Notes: generated from the sequence alone by a model not told the origin. DNA of 63,294 nucleotides from Burkholderiaceae bacterium (GCA_018882935.1 VERA01000005.1:1-63294), one strand, 5' to 3'; numbered from the stretch's first letter, positions 36,721 to 47,841 are shown. A program made the numbers and translations.

Positions 36721-39036
36721 ATGGCCGACCAAACCAATCTATTCGAATCCGCCACCGACGATAGTGGTGAATCGCTCACGCTTGCCACATTTGCCGAGCG
36801 CGCTTATCTCGATTACGCGATCTCGGTCGTCAAAGGCCGTGCACTTCCGGATGTCTGCGACGGTCAAAAGCCGGTACAGCGTCGTATTCTTTACGCCATG
36901 GATCAGCTGCGGCTCGATCCAGCTGCCAAGCCACGTAAATCTGCAGCGGTCGTCGGTGATGTTTTAGGTAAGCTGCATCCGCATGGCGACCAATCAGTGT
37001 ATGACGCCATGGTGCGTATGGCGCAAAGTTTTGCGCTGCGCTACCCGCTGGTTGATGGGCATGGCAATTTTGGTTCGCGCGATGGTGATGGCGCAGCAGC
37101 CATGCGCTATACCGAAGCGCGGCTGACACCCATCTCCAAGCTACTGCTCGATGAAATCGATATGGGCACAGTAGATTTTGTGCCCAACTATGACGGCTCG
37201 AGCGAAGAGCCCAAGCTATTACCTGCGCGTCTACCCTTTGCACTCCTCAACGGCGCCTCAGGCATCGCAGTTGGTCTTGCGACGGAAATCCCTTCACATA
37301 ATCTGAGCGAAGTGGCTGAGGCTGCAGTCGCACTCATTAAAAATCCCAAGCTGCCGCATGACGCGCTTATGGCGCTGATACCAGGGCCGGATTTTCCGGG
37401 TGGCGGTCAGATCATCACGCCAGCGGCGCAGATCAGCGAGATTTATCAAGCGGGGCGTGGCAGTGTCAAAGTACGTGCGCGCTGGAAGATTGAAGATCTC
37501 GCACGCGGCCAGTGGCAACTGGTTGTCACCGAGCTGCCACCGGGCACATCCGCGCAAAAAATTCTGGAAGAAATCGAAGAGCTAACTAACCCCAAGGTAA
37601 AACTTGGCAAGAAGAGCCTCACCCCGGAGCAACTCGCCACTAAGCAAACCATCCTCGGCGTATTGGATACGGTGCGCGATGAGTCGGGACGCGAGGCGCC
37701 GGTGCGCTTGGTGTTTGAGCCGAAATCAAAAAATCAGGATCAGGAAGAATTCAGCAATCTGCTGCTGGCGCATACCTCGCTCGAGAATAATGCGGCTATT
37801 AATCTGGTGATGATTGGTGCCGATGGTCGCCCGCGACAAAAAGGCCTGGGCGATATTCTGCGTGAATGGATAGGTTTCAGGTTCGATACCGTCACCCGCC
37901 GCACCCAGTACCGTCTCGGCAAGGTTGATGACCGTATTCACATCCTTGAAGGCCGCGAAGCTGTTCTGCTGAATATCGACAAGGTTATCAAGATTATTCG
38001 TGAATCCGATGAGCCCAAGCCGGCGCTGATGAAAGCCTTCAAGCTGTCGGATCGACAGGCTGAGGATATTCTTGAAATTCGCTTGCGTCAGCTGGCAAGG
38101 CTCGAAGCCATAAAAATTCAGCAAGAGTTAGCCGAGCTGCGCAAAGAACGTGTCATCTTGAAAGACCTGCTCGACCAGCCGGCTTCCATGAAAAAGCTGC
38201 TGGTCAAAGAAATTGAGGGCGATGCAAAACAGTATGGTGATGCACGGCGTACCTTGATTGAAGAAGCCGAGCGCGCAGTCGCCGAGCAAAAGCTGATCGA
38301 TGAGCCGGTTACGGTCGTGATCTCGCAAAAAGGTTGGGTACGTTCACGCCAGGGTCATGGCCACGATGCGCAGCAATTCGGCTTCAAGTCGGGCGATGCC
38401 ATGTATGCGGCTTTTGAGTGTCGCACAGTCGATACGCTGCTGGCGTTTGGTTCAAATGGCAGGGTGTACTCAGTAGCAGTCGCACAGTTGCCGGGGGCAC
38501 GGGGTGATGGTGTGCCTGTAACTACTCTGGTTGAGCTTGAGCCTGGCACACGCCTACTGCATTATTTTGCGGGTGCTGCCAATACGCCGCTGTTGCTGTC
38601 TTCAACAGCTGCTTACGGATTTTCTGCCAAAGCGGGCGATATGGTATCGCGACAAAAAGGCGGTAAATCTTTCATGACCATGGATGAGGGTGATGAGCCG
38701 CTGATGCCGCGCGTGATTGCTGCCAATGCCAGCGCAGTTGCCTGCCTTTCTGAACGCGGACGATTATTGGTATTCGGGCTTACTGATATCAAACAACAAT
38801 CCGCTGGTGGGCGTGGTGTGACGCTGATGGAATTGGATGACAAAGAACGACTTCTGGCAGCCGAACCGATTTCCCAAAAAGGTGTACGCGTGATCGGTAC
38901 CGGTCAGCGTAGTGGCAAGGCACAAGAAACTAATCTATCCGGTGCTGATCTGGCCCACCATATCGGCAAGCGTGCGCGCAAGGGTAAGCTACTGGCATCG
39001 CGCATGAAAGCGTCTCGCCTGATCGCTTTAGCCTAG
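36721..39036 (+). CDS. parC: DNA topoisomerase IV subunit A
   Basis: Breakage-reunion subunit. 771 residues: winged-helix domain with [19 protein letters not shown] (about 84-102), catalytic Tyr at 130 in [10 protein letters not shown], tower and coiled-coil domains, and a C-terminal beta-pinwheel. At the position of the E. coli ParC Ser80 quinolone contact the residue is Gln91 (HGDQS), with Ser at the next position. ATG 36721. Downstream of parE, convergent with tadC. Confidence 0.96.
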   Translation: MADQTNLFESATDDSGESLTLATFAERAYLDYAISVVKGRALPDVCDGQKPVQRRILYAMDQLRLDPAAKPRKSAAVVGDVLGKLHPHGDQSVYDAMVRMAQSFALRYPLVDGHGNFGSRDGDGAAAMRYTEARLTPISKLLLDEIDMGTVDFVPNYDGSSEEPKLLPARLPFALLNGASGIAVGLATEIPSHNLSEVAEAAVALIKNPKLPHDALMALIPGPDFPGGGQIITPAAQISEIYQAGRGSVKVRARWKIEDLARGQWQLVVTELPPGTSAQKILEEIEELTNPKVKLGKKSLTPEQLATKQTILGVLDTVRDESGREAPVRLVFEPKSKNQDQEEFSNLLLAHTSLENNAAINLVMIGADGRPRQKGLGDILREWIGFRFDTVTRRTQYRLGKVDDRIHILEGREAVLLNIDKVIKIIRESDEPKPALMKAFKLSDRQAEDILEIRLRQLARLEAIKIQQELAELRKERVILKDLLDQPASMKKLLVKEIEGDAKQYGDARRTLIEEAERAVAEQKLIDEPVTVVISQKGWVRSRQGHGHDAQQFGFKSGDAMYAAFECRTVDTLLAFGSNGRVYSVAVAQLPGARGDGVPVTTLVELEPGTRLLHYFAGAANTPLLLSSTAAYGFSAKAGDMVSRQKGGKSFMTMDEGDEPLMPRVIAANASAVACLSERGRLLVFGLTDIKQQSAGGRGVTLMELDDKERLLAAEPISQKGVRVIGTGQRSGKAQETNLSGADLAHHIGKRARKGKLLASRMKASRLIALA

Positions 39037-39083
39037 GTGAAGTGCATGCCTGTCTATTCGCTGCATGACAAATGTCTATGCCG

Positions 39084-40016
39084 TCAATTTGCGAGGCTGG
39101 GCATTAGTACGCGATAAATTTGTATCATTGCCGGCCCGACCAGTACCAGCATCAAGGTTGGGAAGATCATGAAGATGAGCGGCATTAACAGCTTCACCGC
39201 AATCTTGGCGGCTGCTTCTTCTGCCCGCTGACGACGTTTGGTGCGTAAATTATCTGCATGAACGCGAAGCGAGTCGCCCATACTGGTACCAAAGCGATCA
39301 GCCTGTACCATCATCGCAACCAGTAAATCAACTTCCTCGATACCTATCCGCAGCGCCATATGCCTTAGCGCAGTCTCTTTCGAGTATCCGCTCCTCAGCT
39401 CAAGTAAAACCATCTGCAATTCCTGCGCGAGCACTTTGCTTTTGATATCAATCTCGGCAGCGACCCTGGCGATCGCCTGATCCAGCCCCAAGCCTGCTTC
39501 AACGCAGATAATAAGTAAATCCAGCGCATCCGGAAATGACTCGAACAGCTCGCGCTGTCGTTCAGCGATTTTGATACGTAAAATCAGGTTAGGCAGGTAA
39601 TAGCCGATCGCAGCCGAGCCAAGCAGTATCCATATTATTCGGCTGATACCGGCACCTAATAACCGCTCACCACCGAGCATCAATACGATCAGCGGAAGGC
39701 ACACGGCGAGGAGTGTCTTGATGCCAAAAAAAATCGTTGGCGCAGACGGATGGCGCCAGCCGGCGTTGATGAAGGCAATACGTAAGGCTGATGCCTCCCA
39801 TCCCTCTTCTGGCAATGAGAGCTTGGCGAGCGGCTGTATGACGCGAGTCATGCGTTCACGCCAACGTACTACCCTCTCTGTGGCGACATTCACGGCGATA
39901 GTATCTGCCAAACGCTGCCGCACACGAATTGATGTCAGCCACCACATCACCCCGGCAGACAGACTTGCGATCGCAATAAACACTACCACCAGAAACAGTA
40001 CTGCCTGCGATGTCAT
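39084..40016 (-). CDS. tadC: Tad pilus inner-membrane platform protein TadC
   Basis: Type II secretion F-domain protein. 310 residues with TM segments near residues 1-25, about 100-145 and 280-305. The cytoplasmic domain holds LDLLIICVEAGLGLDQAIARVA and the LRVHADNLRTKRRQRAEE stretch before the last TM. Pairs with TadB as the platform for the TadA ATPase. Last gene of the tad operon, 34 bases after tadB. Confidence 0.93.
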   Translation of the reverse strand: MTSQAVLFLVVVFIAIASLSAGVMWWLTSIRVRQRLADTIAVNVATERVVRWRERMTRVIQPLAKLSLPEEGWEASALRIAFINAGWRHPSAPTIFFGIKTLLAVCLPLIVLMLGGERLLGAGISRIIWILLGSAAIGYYLPNLILRIKIAERQRELFESFPDALDLLIICVEAGLGLDQAIARVAAEIDIKSKVLAQELQMVLLELRSGYSKETALRHMALRIGIEEVDLLVAMMVQADRFGTSMGDSLRVHADNLRTKRRQRAEEAAAKIAVKLLMPLIFMIFPTLMLVLVGPAMIQIYRVLMPSLAN

Positions 40017-40050
40017 GATGTACTCCGTATAGATCGATAACCAGACCGTC

Positions 40051-41028
40051 TCAGACGCGCAACTTGATGATCGTTCGCATCCAAAGACCGCCTAGCAGCA
40101 TTTGCACGGTGGCGATACCCAGGGCTACTCGCCCAATCGGGTCTTGCACCAGTCGTGATAAATAATCAGGATTCACTACCGACAATAGCAGCGCCATCGC
40201 AACCGGCATCAGGAACAAGATCCAACCCGAGAGGCGCCCTTCTGCAGATAAAGCGCTGACCTGGCCGAGCAGTTTGAGGCGCTCCCGAATCAAATACGAC
40301 ATACTCTGCATGAGTTCGGCCAAGTTACCACCGGTATCGCGCTGTATCAGCACAGCAACCACTAAAAAACGCAGATCATCAATAGGTAGCCGCTGCGATA
40401 AATGCTGCATCGCTGTATGCAAGCCCAATCCAAAATTAATTTCATCGGCAGCTTGACGAAATTCACCGGCGATCGGCTCGGGCATCTCTTCTGCAACCAT
40501 CTGCATCGTGACCGGCAGCGCATGGCCAGCGCGCAAGCTACGGGCGATAAGATCTGCAACTTCGGGTAATTGCTGCTGTATCGCGTGTAAACGATTTGCG
40601 CGTTGTCGGCTGATCCAGACAAACGGTACCAGCGCTGAGACAACTGCAATTACTAACGCCAGCCACCACATACTAAACAGTAGCAGCCCGACTAATAGCC
40701 CCGCACCAAAGCTGATACCGCAATAACCAAGTAATCGACCGACATTGACGCTACTACCTGCTTGCTGAAGCTGAGTATCGATAGAGCTGGCAACAGGGAA
40801 TCGGCGCAATAAATGATCAATGCTATGGCTATCGGCAAGTTTGCGCTGCTTCAGCAGCGATATGCGATGCGCGCGCTCTGCTTGAGTGCCGCCGAGTGCT
40901 TGTATGCGCCTGCTGAACCGCCGCGCTGCTTCGCTTTGGGTTGAAAACCACCAGCGCCATAGCGCTTCTACAGTAAAGGCTGTTGCAATAAAAATCAGCA
41001 GCGTCGTAGCAAGATATAGAAGATTCAT
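40051..41028 (-). CDS. tadB: Tad pilus inner-membrane platform protein TadB
   Basis: T2SS F-domain protein, 325 residues. TM at 1-25, a central TM pair (about 105-150), F domain with LIARSLRAGHALPVTMQMVAEE, and two C-terminal TMs (about 265-325). Start ATG 41028 (MNLLYLATTLLIF). Follows tadA by 15 bases. Confidence 0.93.
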   Translation of the reverse strand: MNLLYLATTLLIFIATAFTVEALWRWWFSTQSEAARRFSRRIQALGGTQAERAHRISLLKQRKLADSHSIDHLLRRFPVASSIDTQLQQAGSSVNVGRLLGYCGISFGAGLLVGLLLFSMWWLALVIAVVSALVPFVWISRQRANRLHAIQQQLPEVADLIARSLRAGHALPVTMQMVAEEMPEPIAGEFRQAADEINFGLGLHTAMQHLSQRLPIDDLRFLVVAVLIQRDTGGNLAELMQSMSYLIRERLKLLGQVSALSAEGRLSGWILFLMPVAMALLLSVVNPDYLSRLVQDPIGRVALGIATVQMLLGGLWMRTIIKLRV

Positions 41029-41043
41029 AGCGCCAGTCGTTAG

Positions 41044-42420
41044 TTAAGCTAACGCAGGTGTCGGTTGATAAATTGAATCGGGTAGCGACACCCCGCATTC
41101 CTTTAGCCGCTGCTCGAATTGCGGACAAATTCCGGTCGCGGAGAAATACCCTTTTACTTTGCCATCGGGCGCAATACCGGTACGGCGAAAGCAGAAGATC
41201 TCTTGGGTAGTGATAACGTCACCCTCCATACCAGTAATCTCATGCACACTGACCAGCTTGCGACTACCATCGGATAAGCGCATCAGTTGTATAACAACCG
41301 TAATTGCCGACGACATTTGCTGACGAATCGCACGCAAGCCTAAATTTGCACCGGCCATACTGATCATGTTTTCCAGACGTGCAAGTGCATCACGCGGTGT
41401 ATTGGCATGAATCGTCGCCAGCGAACCCTCATGTCCGGTATTCATTGCATGTAGCATATCCACCGCTTCTGCGCCGCGTACTTCACCAAGAATAATTCGG
41501 TCTGGACGCATACGTAAGGCATTACGTACGAGAGCCCGCTGTGGTACTTCCCCGCGACCTTCAATATTCGGTGGTCGGGTTTCCAAACGCACCACATGCG
41601 GTTGCTGCAGTCGTAACTCGGCCGCGTCTTCAATCGTGATAATGCGTTCAGCGCTTGGAATAAATCCGGAGATCACATTCAGTAACGTGGTCTTGCCACT
41701 GCCCGTACCACCAGAAATCAGGATATTCAGCTTGGCACAGGCTAGTGCCTGTAATAATTCAGCCATCTGCGGGGTTAGCGTTTGACGTGCCACCAGATCT
41801 TTCATAGTGAGTGGCTGTACAGAGAAGCGACGTACCGACAGCACAGGCCCATCGAGCGCCAAGGGCGAGATAATTGCGTTCACGCGTGACCCATCGGGCA
41901 GTCGCGCATCGACCATCGGGCTAGATTCATCAATACGGCGACCCACCCGTGACACAATTTTTTCGATAATGCGCATGACATGAGCATCATCATGAAATTG
42001 CACCGAGGTCAGCATCAGCTGCCCTTTACGCTCGACATAAACCTGCCGATGCGAATTAACCAATATGTCAGATATGGTCGGGTCCAACATGAGCGGCTCA
42101 ATCGGGCCCAAACCGATCATTTCGTTTTGTATATCTTGTACCAGCCGGCGATGCTCGGCCTGATTCACAGGCAAACGTTCATCTTCCAATATGCGCTCAA
42201 CCAGCAGCGCCAGCTCACGCCGAAACTGATCACTCGATAAACTCTGCAAGCGCTCCAAATCAATACGCTCGAATACGACTTGATACAGCCGTTTGCTGAG
42301 AGCGCGAAATGCCTCTGTGCTGAATTCATCCGGAAGAGCGGCATCATTCACCGGCTCTACTGCTACACGGTGCTCTCTGTATGGCTGCGCACTGGACGCA
42401 GCGGATTTTTCCATATACAT
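41044..42420 (-). CDS. tadA: Tad pilus assembly ATPase TadA/CpaF
   Basis: Hexameric secretion ATPase driving Flp pilus extrusion. 458 residues. N-terminal domain (about 30-165) followed by the RecA-like core with Walker [14 protein letters not shown] (about 238-250), Asp box [16 protein letters not shown], Walker [20 protein letters not shown] and His box [15 protein letters not shown] 42420, 13 bases after cpaE. Confidence 0.96.
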   Translation of the reverse strand: MYMEKSAASSAQPYREHRVAVEPVNDAALPDEFSTEAFRALSKRLYQVVFERIDLERLQSLSSDQFRRELALLVERILEDERLPVNQAEHRRLVQDIQNEMIGLGPIEPLMLDPTISDILVNSHRQVYVERKGQLMLTSVQFHDDAHVMRIIEKIVSRVGRRIDESSPMVDARLPDGSRVNAIISPLALDGPVLSVRRFSVQPLTMKDLVARQTLTPQMAELLQALACAKLNILISGGTGSGKTTLLNVISGFIPSAERIITIEDAAELRLQQPHVVRLETRPPNIEGRGEVPQRALVRNALRMRPDRIILGEVRGAEAVDMLHAMNTGHEGSLATIHANTPRDALARLENMISMAGANLGLRAIRQQMSSAITVVIQLMRLSDGSRKLVSVHEITGMEGDVITTQEIFCFRRTGIAPDGKVKGYFSATGICPQFEQRLKECGVSLPDSIYQPTPALA

Positions 42421-42433
42421 GGCAAACTGATCT

Positions 42434-43609
42434 TCAGTGAGTGAGTGAAGTACCGCGCGTGAAAAGCCGACGAATCAGGCTGCTCGACGATGGCGTAGGT
42501 GTTTGGGTTAACGATTGCACAATCTTGCCGAAACTCTTTGCAAGTGCGCTACCTCGTGCAAGATTCAGTGCCGGCTCTCCCTGATTGATGGATTCGCTGG
42601 CAATCGTGAAGTTATTGGGTATCTGATACGCAATACGGTGACCGAGACCACGCTCGAGATCCGCCTGTGTCACGGCTGCGCTATCGTCATAGCGGTTCAG
42701 TAGATGGCGAATAGTGTCTTTGCGATAGCCCAAGGTACTGAACATATCGAGCATACGCTGCCCGCTTCGAATGAACGGAATGCTTTGCTGCAGTACCGGG
42801 AAGATCAGATCACTGCCGTCGAGCGCACGAATACTGACCGCATTCACCTGCCGGCCGATATCGAGCAAGACAAAATCGTAACGACGCTTGGCGACAGCGA
42901 GCAGTGCAGCGATATGGTTTGGCTGTATACGATCTTCAGGATCAGGGTCTGATGCCGCTGCAATCAGATCAAAATTAGGCGCGACGCCAATCACGCTGCT
43001 ATCAAGTAATTGCGTATCAAGACGATGGATCTGCGCACAAATATCGGTCAGCGTGACCGGTGATTTTGCATCAGATATAAACAATGCTGCATCACCGTAT
43101 TGCAAATTCAGGTCGATAAGCAAGGTTTTTTTATGCGCCAAACTGGCTAAAGCAGCGGCCAGGTTTACCGCAATAAAGGTTACACCGCAGCCGCCTTTGC
43201 TTGATACCAGCGAAAGTACTTTGCCTTGATCGCGTCTATGCTCTGCGCGCTTTTGATAGATGCGCTCGACAGACAGCGACAGTTCTTCCAGATCAAGCGG
43301 GAAACTTGCGACCTCGCGAACACCCAGCCGCATCGCTGCGATTAACAGATCGGGCGTACGTTCAGGCACCAACAACACGATGATGGCCTCTGGATGTCTT
43401 ACTGACGTACGTTCCAGTGCGGCGATAACCTCGCGCTGATCACCACGCGCATCAAAGAAAATCAGATCGGGTGCTGTTATGGCTACCGGATCGAGTCGTA
43501 ACATCCCCGGCATATCGCGCACCAATTCTACGGGCGGCGATAGTGTTGCGCACAGTTGCTGTAGTTTGAGTTTCAGCTCAGGGTCGGTGGTAAGAATCAA
43601 AGCATTCAT
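42434..43609 (-). CDS. cpaE: Tad pilus polar-localisation ATPase TadZ/CpaE
   Basis: MinD/ParA-like protein that positions the Tad machine. 391 residues: N-terminal atypical receiver domain (about 1-120), then a P-loop of deviant form [19 protein letters not shown] (about 134-152). [18 protein letters not shown] and [18 protein letters not shown] follow. In the deviant Walker A the usual GKT Lys-Thr end is replaced by GVT. ATG 43609 with AGGAGG five bases upstream. Confidence 0.93.
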   Translation of the reverse strand: MNALILTTDPELKLKLQQLCATLSPPVELVRDMPGMLRLDPVAITAPDLIFFDARGDQREVIAALERTSVRHPEAIIVLLVPERTPDLLIAAMRLGVREVASFPLDLEELSLSVERIYQKRAEHRRDQGKVLSLVSSKGGCGVTFIAVNLAAALASLAHKKTLLIDLNLQYGDAALFISDAKSPVTLTDICAQIHRLDTQLLDSSVIGVAPNFDLIAAASDPDPEDRIQPNHIAALLAVAKRRYDFVLLDIGRQVNAVSIRALDGSDLIFPVLQQSIPFIRSGQRMLDMFSTLGYRKDTIRHLLNRYDDSAAVTQADLERGLGHRIAYQIPNNFTIASESINQGEPALNLARGSALAKSFGKIVQSLTQTPTPSSSSLIRRLFTRGTSLTH

Positions 43610-43625
43610 TCATCCTCCTTCTTGC

Positions 43626-44069
43626 TCATATACAGCTTGCGCTATCCATTGCTTCGCGCGTTAGTGTGGTAGTGAAGGTGGGAATCTCTACCGAAAAATT
43701 CGGTAGCGGGATATTTGTACTCACCACGGTTCCCGGCTTTACGGCAACCGTCACCGAGCGGCAGCTTGCACGCGCCGTAGTGCTATCTGCGGCACATGAC
43801 GGCGGGTCGTAGCGAATACTGATTGTGCTTGCATTAAGCTGTGGCAGTAGCGCAGACATTCGCTGTGTGATCAGCGTGGCATTCGCATCACACACCACAG
43901 CCAGCCGGGCACCTAACCGGGTAGCCTCACTGGCTGTGTTAAAGATAAACAGCAAACGACCCAGCTCAAATACAGCTAGCAGCAATACGATAAAACCGGC
44001 TGTAGTCACCAGAGCAAATTCAACCAGCGCCGCACCACGCTGATGCCGATGTCTACGCTGCACTCTCAT
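43626..44069 (-). CDS. tadE: TadE-like minor pseudopilin
   Basis: 147 residues: short basic N-terminus (RRHRHQRG) followed by the TadE signature AALVEFALVTTAGFIVLLLAVFELG, with Glu five residues after the putative Gly cleavage site. Then a Cys-containing periplasmic domain. Start overlaps the stop of the next pseudopilin gene upstream by four bases (ATGA). Confidence 0.85.
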   Translation of the reverse strand: MRVQRRHRHQRGAALVEFALVTTAGFIVLLLAVFELGRLLFIFNTASEATRLGARLAVVCDANATLITQRMSALLPQLNASTISIRYDPPSCAADSTTARASCRSVTVAVKPGTVVSTNIPLPNFSVEIPTFTTTLTREAMDSASCI

Positions 44070-44620
44070 AACCCTCGCATGACAGAGCTAACAGGCTTGA
44101 ACTGTACCGACGTGCCAGCGCCGGTGAACGGCAGACCAAGAAATCCGAATTGATAGCCATCAACACGTACCACCAGTAACTGCACGGTACCGGTACCGCT
44201 ACCTGTTGATACATTCTGTACATCGCTGGTTCGTAAATCCGGACACTCCACCACTGATGCGCGAGTACAAATTTTTATATGCGACGTGGTCAAGCCTGGT
44301 GCGAGTGGCTGAGGGCTACCTTCACAGTTGGTCTGTCCGAATACGGCGAGGCAGCGCGCCTGCGTAGCAGCACCAGCGAAACTTGCGCTGTCGGTCGGGT
44401 CGTAGCCCGCCAGCATACGTGATGCGGCTCTGACTGACTTGACGATAGCGTCGTAGTGATAAATCGCCCTACCGTACTCGACAACACCGAACGCCAGTAC
44501 CAACAAGGGGATTAATACCAAAGCAAACTCGACCGCTGCCGCGCCTGCCTGGTAGCGCCGATTGCGAGTGCCTCGGCCATGAGAGCGTGTGCCACTCATT
44601 AAATCATGCACCGCACTCAT
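44066..44620 (-). CDS. TadE/TadF-like minor pseudopilin
   Basis: 184 residues: basic leader, then QAGAAAVEFALVLIPLLVLAFGVVEYG, the TadE/F prepilin-like segment. A Cys-rich domain (CLAVFGQTNCEG…CTRASVVEC) follows. ATG at 44620 overlaps the tadG stop (ATGA); the frame is open to 44686 inside tadG, but that start would lengthen the leader unnaturally. Confidence 0.85.
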   Translation of the reverse strand: MSAVHDLMSGTRSHGRGTRNRRYQAGAAAVEFALVLIPLLVLAFGVVEYGRAIYHYDAIVKSVRAASRMLAGYDPTDSASFAGAATQARCLAVFGQTNCEGSPQPLAPGLTTSHIKICTRASVVECPDLRTSDVQNVSTGSGTGTVQLLVVRVDGYQFGFLGLPFTGAGTSVQFKPVSSVMRGL

Positions 44621-45984
44621 CGTACCAAGGCCGCTACCAGCGGCCCGCTTGATGTACCACCGCCCGGTAAGCCGCCTGAAGCACATGGGCTACCGGCAGC
44701 ATTGGCACTTCCCAGATACTCAAGATACATGCGGGGGGTGGCTACCGTACCCCCACCATTACCGTTGCCGTTACCGTTGCCATTGCCGTTACCCTTGGCA
44801 TTACCGTTGCCTTGAGTCGAGCTAGCCGTGGTGGCAGTACCACCTGCCACGAGCTGCGAGTTTCCACTCGCGTTATTCAGTATGGGATGCAGCAACAATA
44901 CACAGGCCCACTGCTGCACCGGTGCGGTTTGGCTTTTTTGATAGGCAGTGCAATCAACGACCGGTGCGATCATGATGCGGCGATCACCACCTTGAGCAGC
45001 CAGACTACTGCTACCGAGTACACTGCCACGCACATCCGGATTACCCCCTTGATAAGCAGCGTTGGATGTGCGCTTGGAGATAAAGTCGGCATAGGCATTA
45101 CCCGCCGATTTGCTCCAGTTACCGCCGCTGGTGTTATCGGTGTAGGCGAAGCCGGTTCGGTCGGGTTGCGCGTCTGCGGCGCGTACATTGCCTTGATAAA
45201 TACCGAACCGGCTGTTGTATTCATTGGCCAGCGAGGTGACATTACCGGCCTGACCCACCGGTGATCCGGTCGGTGGTAACTGACACTGACCGGCACCTGT
45301 CAGGTTCGCGGCCAACTCTGCCGCGCCACCTTGCGGTGGACTCAAATCGGCCCACATGAAGCTACCGGTCAGCGCGCCACTGGCATTGACCGCGCCTTCC
45401 AGCCAACTACCCTTGCCCGTAAGGTTGGCATTACATACGGCGACCGGCATGGCACAGGTCGTCTGCGATGGCTGCAGCCGGGCGACGGCCGAGGCAGACA
45501 TACTTTGCGCGCCGATGTTCACGCCGGGTAGCACATTCAGTACCTGAATTAGCCAGGTGGGGATGTTATCTTGTACCAAGCCACAACGCGCATAACGCAT
45601 AGTCAGTACGGTAGCGTTGCCCACAGCGAGATCGCTGCTGTGATACCAGGGCCCATTTATATTTGCAGCAAAATCAATACTATGATCGGTTTGGGTTGCG
45701 ACGGTGCGAGATTGAAACAGCACTTTATGCCGCTGCGCTGTGGTCAGCCCCGCTGCCTCGCTGATTTGAAGCTGCTTGCCATCGCTGCCTGAAAGCGACT
45801 GCGCAGCTGCCAAGGCACAGGCATCTGCTGCGTTCTGCAGCTCGGCTTTGGCAACATACAATTGCCCAAGGTCGAGCGCCAGGCCGGCAATACCGATCAT
45901 GGCTGTGATCACGATCGCAAAAATTATCGCAACCGCGCCTTGCTGCTCACGCATGCGTCTGTGTCTGGGCATAGCTTGAGGCAC
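44617..45984 (-). CDS. tadG: TadG-like pilus assembly protein
   Basis: 455 residues. N-terminal Flp/TadG-type segment QQGAVAIIFAIVITAMIGIAGLALDLGQLY (described at about 14-43), then a DUF2134-like periplasmic domain (AELQNAADACALAAAQSLSG). A Gly/Asn dipeptide repeat (about 390-413) encoded by a hexamer array lies near the C-terminus. GTG at 45984 has GGGAG eight bases upstream; an ATG 12 bases later lacks such a site. Stop overlaps the next gene. Confidence 0.87.
   Translation of the reverse strand: MPQAMPRHRRMREQQGAVAIIFAIVITAMIGIAGLALDLGQLYVAKAELQNAADACALAAAQSLSGSDGKQLQISEAAGLTTAQRHKVLFQSRTVATQTDHSIDFAANINGPWYHSSDLAVGNATVLTMRYARCGLVQDNIPTWLIQVLNVLPGVNIGAQSMSASAVARLQPSQTTCAMPVAVCNANLTGKGSWLEGAVNASGALTGSFMWADLSPPQGGAAELAANLTGAGQCQLPPTGSPVGQAGNVTSLANEYNSRFGIYQGNVRAADAQPDRTGFAYTDNTSGGNWSKSAGNAYADFISKRTSNAAYQGGNPDVRGSVLGSSSLAAQGGDRRIMIAPVVDCTAYQKSQTAPVQQWACVLLLHPILNNASGNSQLVAGGTATTASSTQGNGNAKGNGNGNGNGNGNGGGTVATPRMYLEYLGSANAAGSPCASGGLPGGGTSSGPLVAALVR
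44755..44808 (-). repeat. Hexamer microsatellite in tadG
   Basis: Nine consecutive degenerate hexamers (ACCGTT / GCCGTT / ACCATT types on the plus strand) encode a Gly-Asn tract. The six-base unit keeps frame, so length changes would vary the linker without breaking the gene. Confidence 0.85.
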
Positions 45985-46012
45985 GCTACAGTCTCCCGCT
46001 CGCGCTGCTTAT

Positions 46013-46294
46013 TCAGCGTGAAACGCCAATAGTGAACGAAGGATTTGCAGGCGACGGCTCTTTGAACGAGTTACGATAGCGCACCACCGCTTCACGTCCG
46101 CTAGCACCGTCGATACCGTTCACCGCAACATCACGACCTGCGTTTGGGTCAATCGTCTGCTGCAGTTGTACCTGCCTTACCGATTGACCGAATTGCGAAT
46201 CCCACTGCGGCGTTGTTGGCACACAAGCGCTTAGCGCTGTGATAATCGGGATGCAGATAAATGAAGTGCGTAGTGTTTGCTTGAGCTTGTTCAT
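46013..46294 (-). CDS. Small Tad-locus lipoprotein
   Basis: 93 residues. Lipoprotein signal with lipobox LSAC (MNKLKQTLRTSFICIPIITALSAC, cleavage before Cys at about 24). A short polar domain with QWDSQFGQSVRQVQLQQTIDPNAG follows. Similar small lipoproteins accompany the secretin in betaproteobacterial tad loci and may act as pilotins; this role is inferred. ATG 46294 is preferred over 46309, which overlaps the secretin gene. No TPR repeats, so it is not TadD. Confidence 0.75.
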   Translation of the reverse strand: MNKLKQTLRTSFICIPIITALSACVPTTPQWDSQFGQSVRQVQLQQTIDPNAGRDVAVNGIDGASGREAVVRYRNSFKEPSPANPSFTIGVSR

Positions 46295-46305
46295 GGCTAT
46301 GCTCC

Positions 46306-47841
46306 TCACTTCATATCCGTTGTAGTACTACTTCTGCGTTGCTCTGTCGCCGATGCGTTATCACTACCGCCTTCCAGTTTGCCGTCGATGAATAGCTCCC
46401 TACGACTGGGATCATTCAAGCCATCGGTGGGTAACTTGGTGGTCTGAGCCAAGGGTTTCACCAGCCTTGGTGTTACGACAAATACCAGCTCGGTTTTATC
46501 GTTTTGAAAGTCAGTGCTTCGAAACAAAGCACCCAGCACCGGTATTTCACCCAGAATAGGAAAGGCTTTGATATTGGAAGTCGAGTTGTTTTTTATCAGG
46601 CCGCCAATCGCGAAGCTTTGTCCATCTGCGAGCTGCACTGTGGTTGATGCCCGGCGGGTTGTAATCAGCGGCAAAATAGCGCGCGCTTGCGTAGTGCCTG
46701 TACCGATTCCCACACCATCACGCGAAAGCTCGGATACCTCGGGTGATACACGTAAATTGATACGCCCGCCTGAAAGCACTGTTGGCGTAAATTTCAAGCC
46801 GATGCCGAATTCTTTTTCTTCAAGCGTAATCCGGCCAAGTGCATCTTGAGCTACTGGAATCAGAATCTTGCCGCCTGCGAGAAAGCTGCCTTCCTGCCCG
46901 CTTATAGCCATCACATTGGGTTCAGCAAGCACCTTGACCAGTGAGTTTTTTCTCTCCGCATCAAGATAAACGCCTGACCCCGAAGCACGCGTGACACTCA
47001 GGTTACCCGCAAGATTTCCGACCAAAAAATTCGACAAGATGCTGGTCGTGACAGAGCCATTTACAGGCGCTCCCTGAACGCCAACACCCAGTTTATCGAT
47101 CAGCGCTTTCGAGACTTCCGCCACCTTCACCTCAAGCATCACCTGCTGCGCAGCTTCTACTTGCAACAGATTCACTACACGCAATTGCTGTAGCGCGAGA
47201 TTACTGGACTGTGCCCCGGTGATAGCACCTGTATTCGACGCCCCCATACCCTCCTGCAAGGCACCTTGACTCATGCTTGCTGGTCGTCGTACATAGGCTA
47301 GCGCAAGATCATGCGCGCGTGCCGCTGCAAAAGTATCACTCACCGTGCCACTGAGAATCAGGCTATCTGCTGCTGCGCTGACACGAATTTGCTTTTCCTC
47401 GGGCATCAGCTCTTGCAGCGTCGCCTGCAGTGCACCAGGGTCGAGCGTCACAACAATATCAATAGCACTGCAGCGACCACTACGGCCTTGCACAATCATG
47501 TTCGTACTGCCGATTTCAACACCCAGCAGATACAGCGTCTCGGCAGATACCAGCATGGCCTGTGCCACCGCCGGGTTTCCGAGCGTGCGGTTGGTTACCG
47601 CATCCGGCAACCGCAACAATGTCGATTTACCGATTGGCAGTGTGATACGGCTTGGTGCGGCAGGCTCACCATTACAGTTAAGCGGTGACAGTGCATGCAG
47701 CTGATTCGATGCCAGCTTCTCGCTGGCAGGTCGGCGTGCGACGCTATCAGATTCCTGCGCAATAGTCGTGCCGGTCATACTCGACATACCGAGCAAGCTC
47801 GACAACAGCAGCAGGCGCATGTGGTAGGCGCTTGTCTTCAT
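46306..47841 (-). CDS. rcpA: Tad pilus outer-membrane secretin RcpA/CpaC
   Basis: 511 residues: signal peptide (about 1-30), pilus-associated N-terminal domain (ITLPIGKSTLLRLPDAVTNRTLGNPAVAQ in the region 50-80), a BON-like stretch (RVSAAADSLILSGTVSD), then the secretin domain with VMLEVKVAEVSKALIDKLGV, EKEFGIGLKFTPTVL and IPVLGALFRSTDFQNDKTELVF. ATG 47841 has GGAG eight bases upstream; the frame is open to 47883. Confidence 0.93.
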   Translation of the reverse strand: MKTSAYHMRLLLLSSLLGMSSMTGTTIAQESDSVARRPASEKLASNQLHALSPLNCNGEPAAPSRITLPIGKSTLLRLPDAVTNRTLGNPAVAQAMLVSAETLYLLGVEIGSTNMIVQGRSGRCSAIDIVVTLDPGALQATLQELMPEEKQIRVSAAADSLILSGTVSDTFAAARAHDLALAYVRRPASMSQGALQEGMGASNTGAITGAQSSNLALQQLRVVNLLQVEAAQQVMLEVKVAEVSKALIDKLGVGVQGAPVNGSVTTSILSNFLVGNLAGNLSVTRASGSGVYLDAERKNSLVKVLAEPNVMAISGQEGSFLAGGKILIPVAQDALGRITLEEKEFGIGLKFTPTVLSGGRINLRVSPEVSELSRDGVGIGTGTTQARAILPLITTRRASTTVQLADGQSFAIGGLIKNNSTSNIKAFPILGEIPVLGALFRSTDFQNDKTELVFVVTPRLVKPLAQTTKLPTDGLNDPSRRELFIDGKLEGGSDNASATEQRRSSTTTDMK

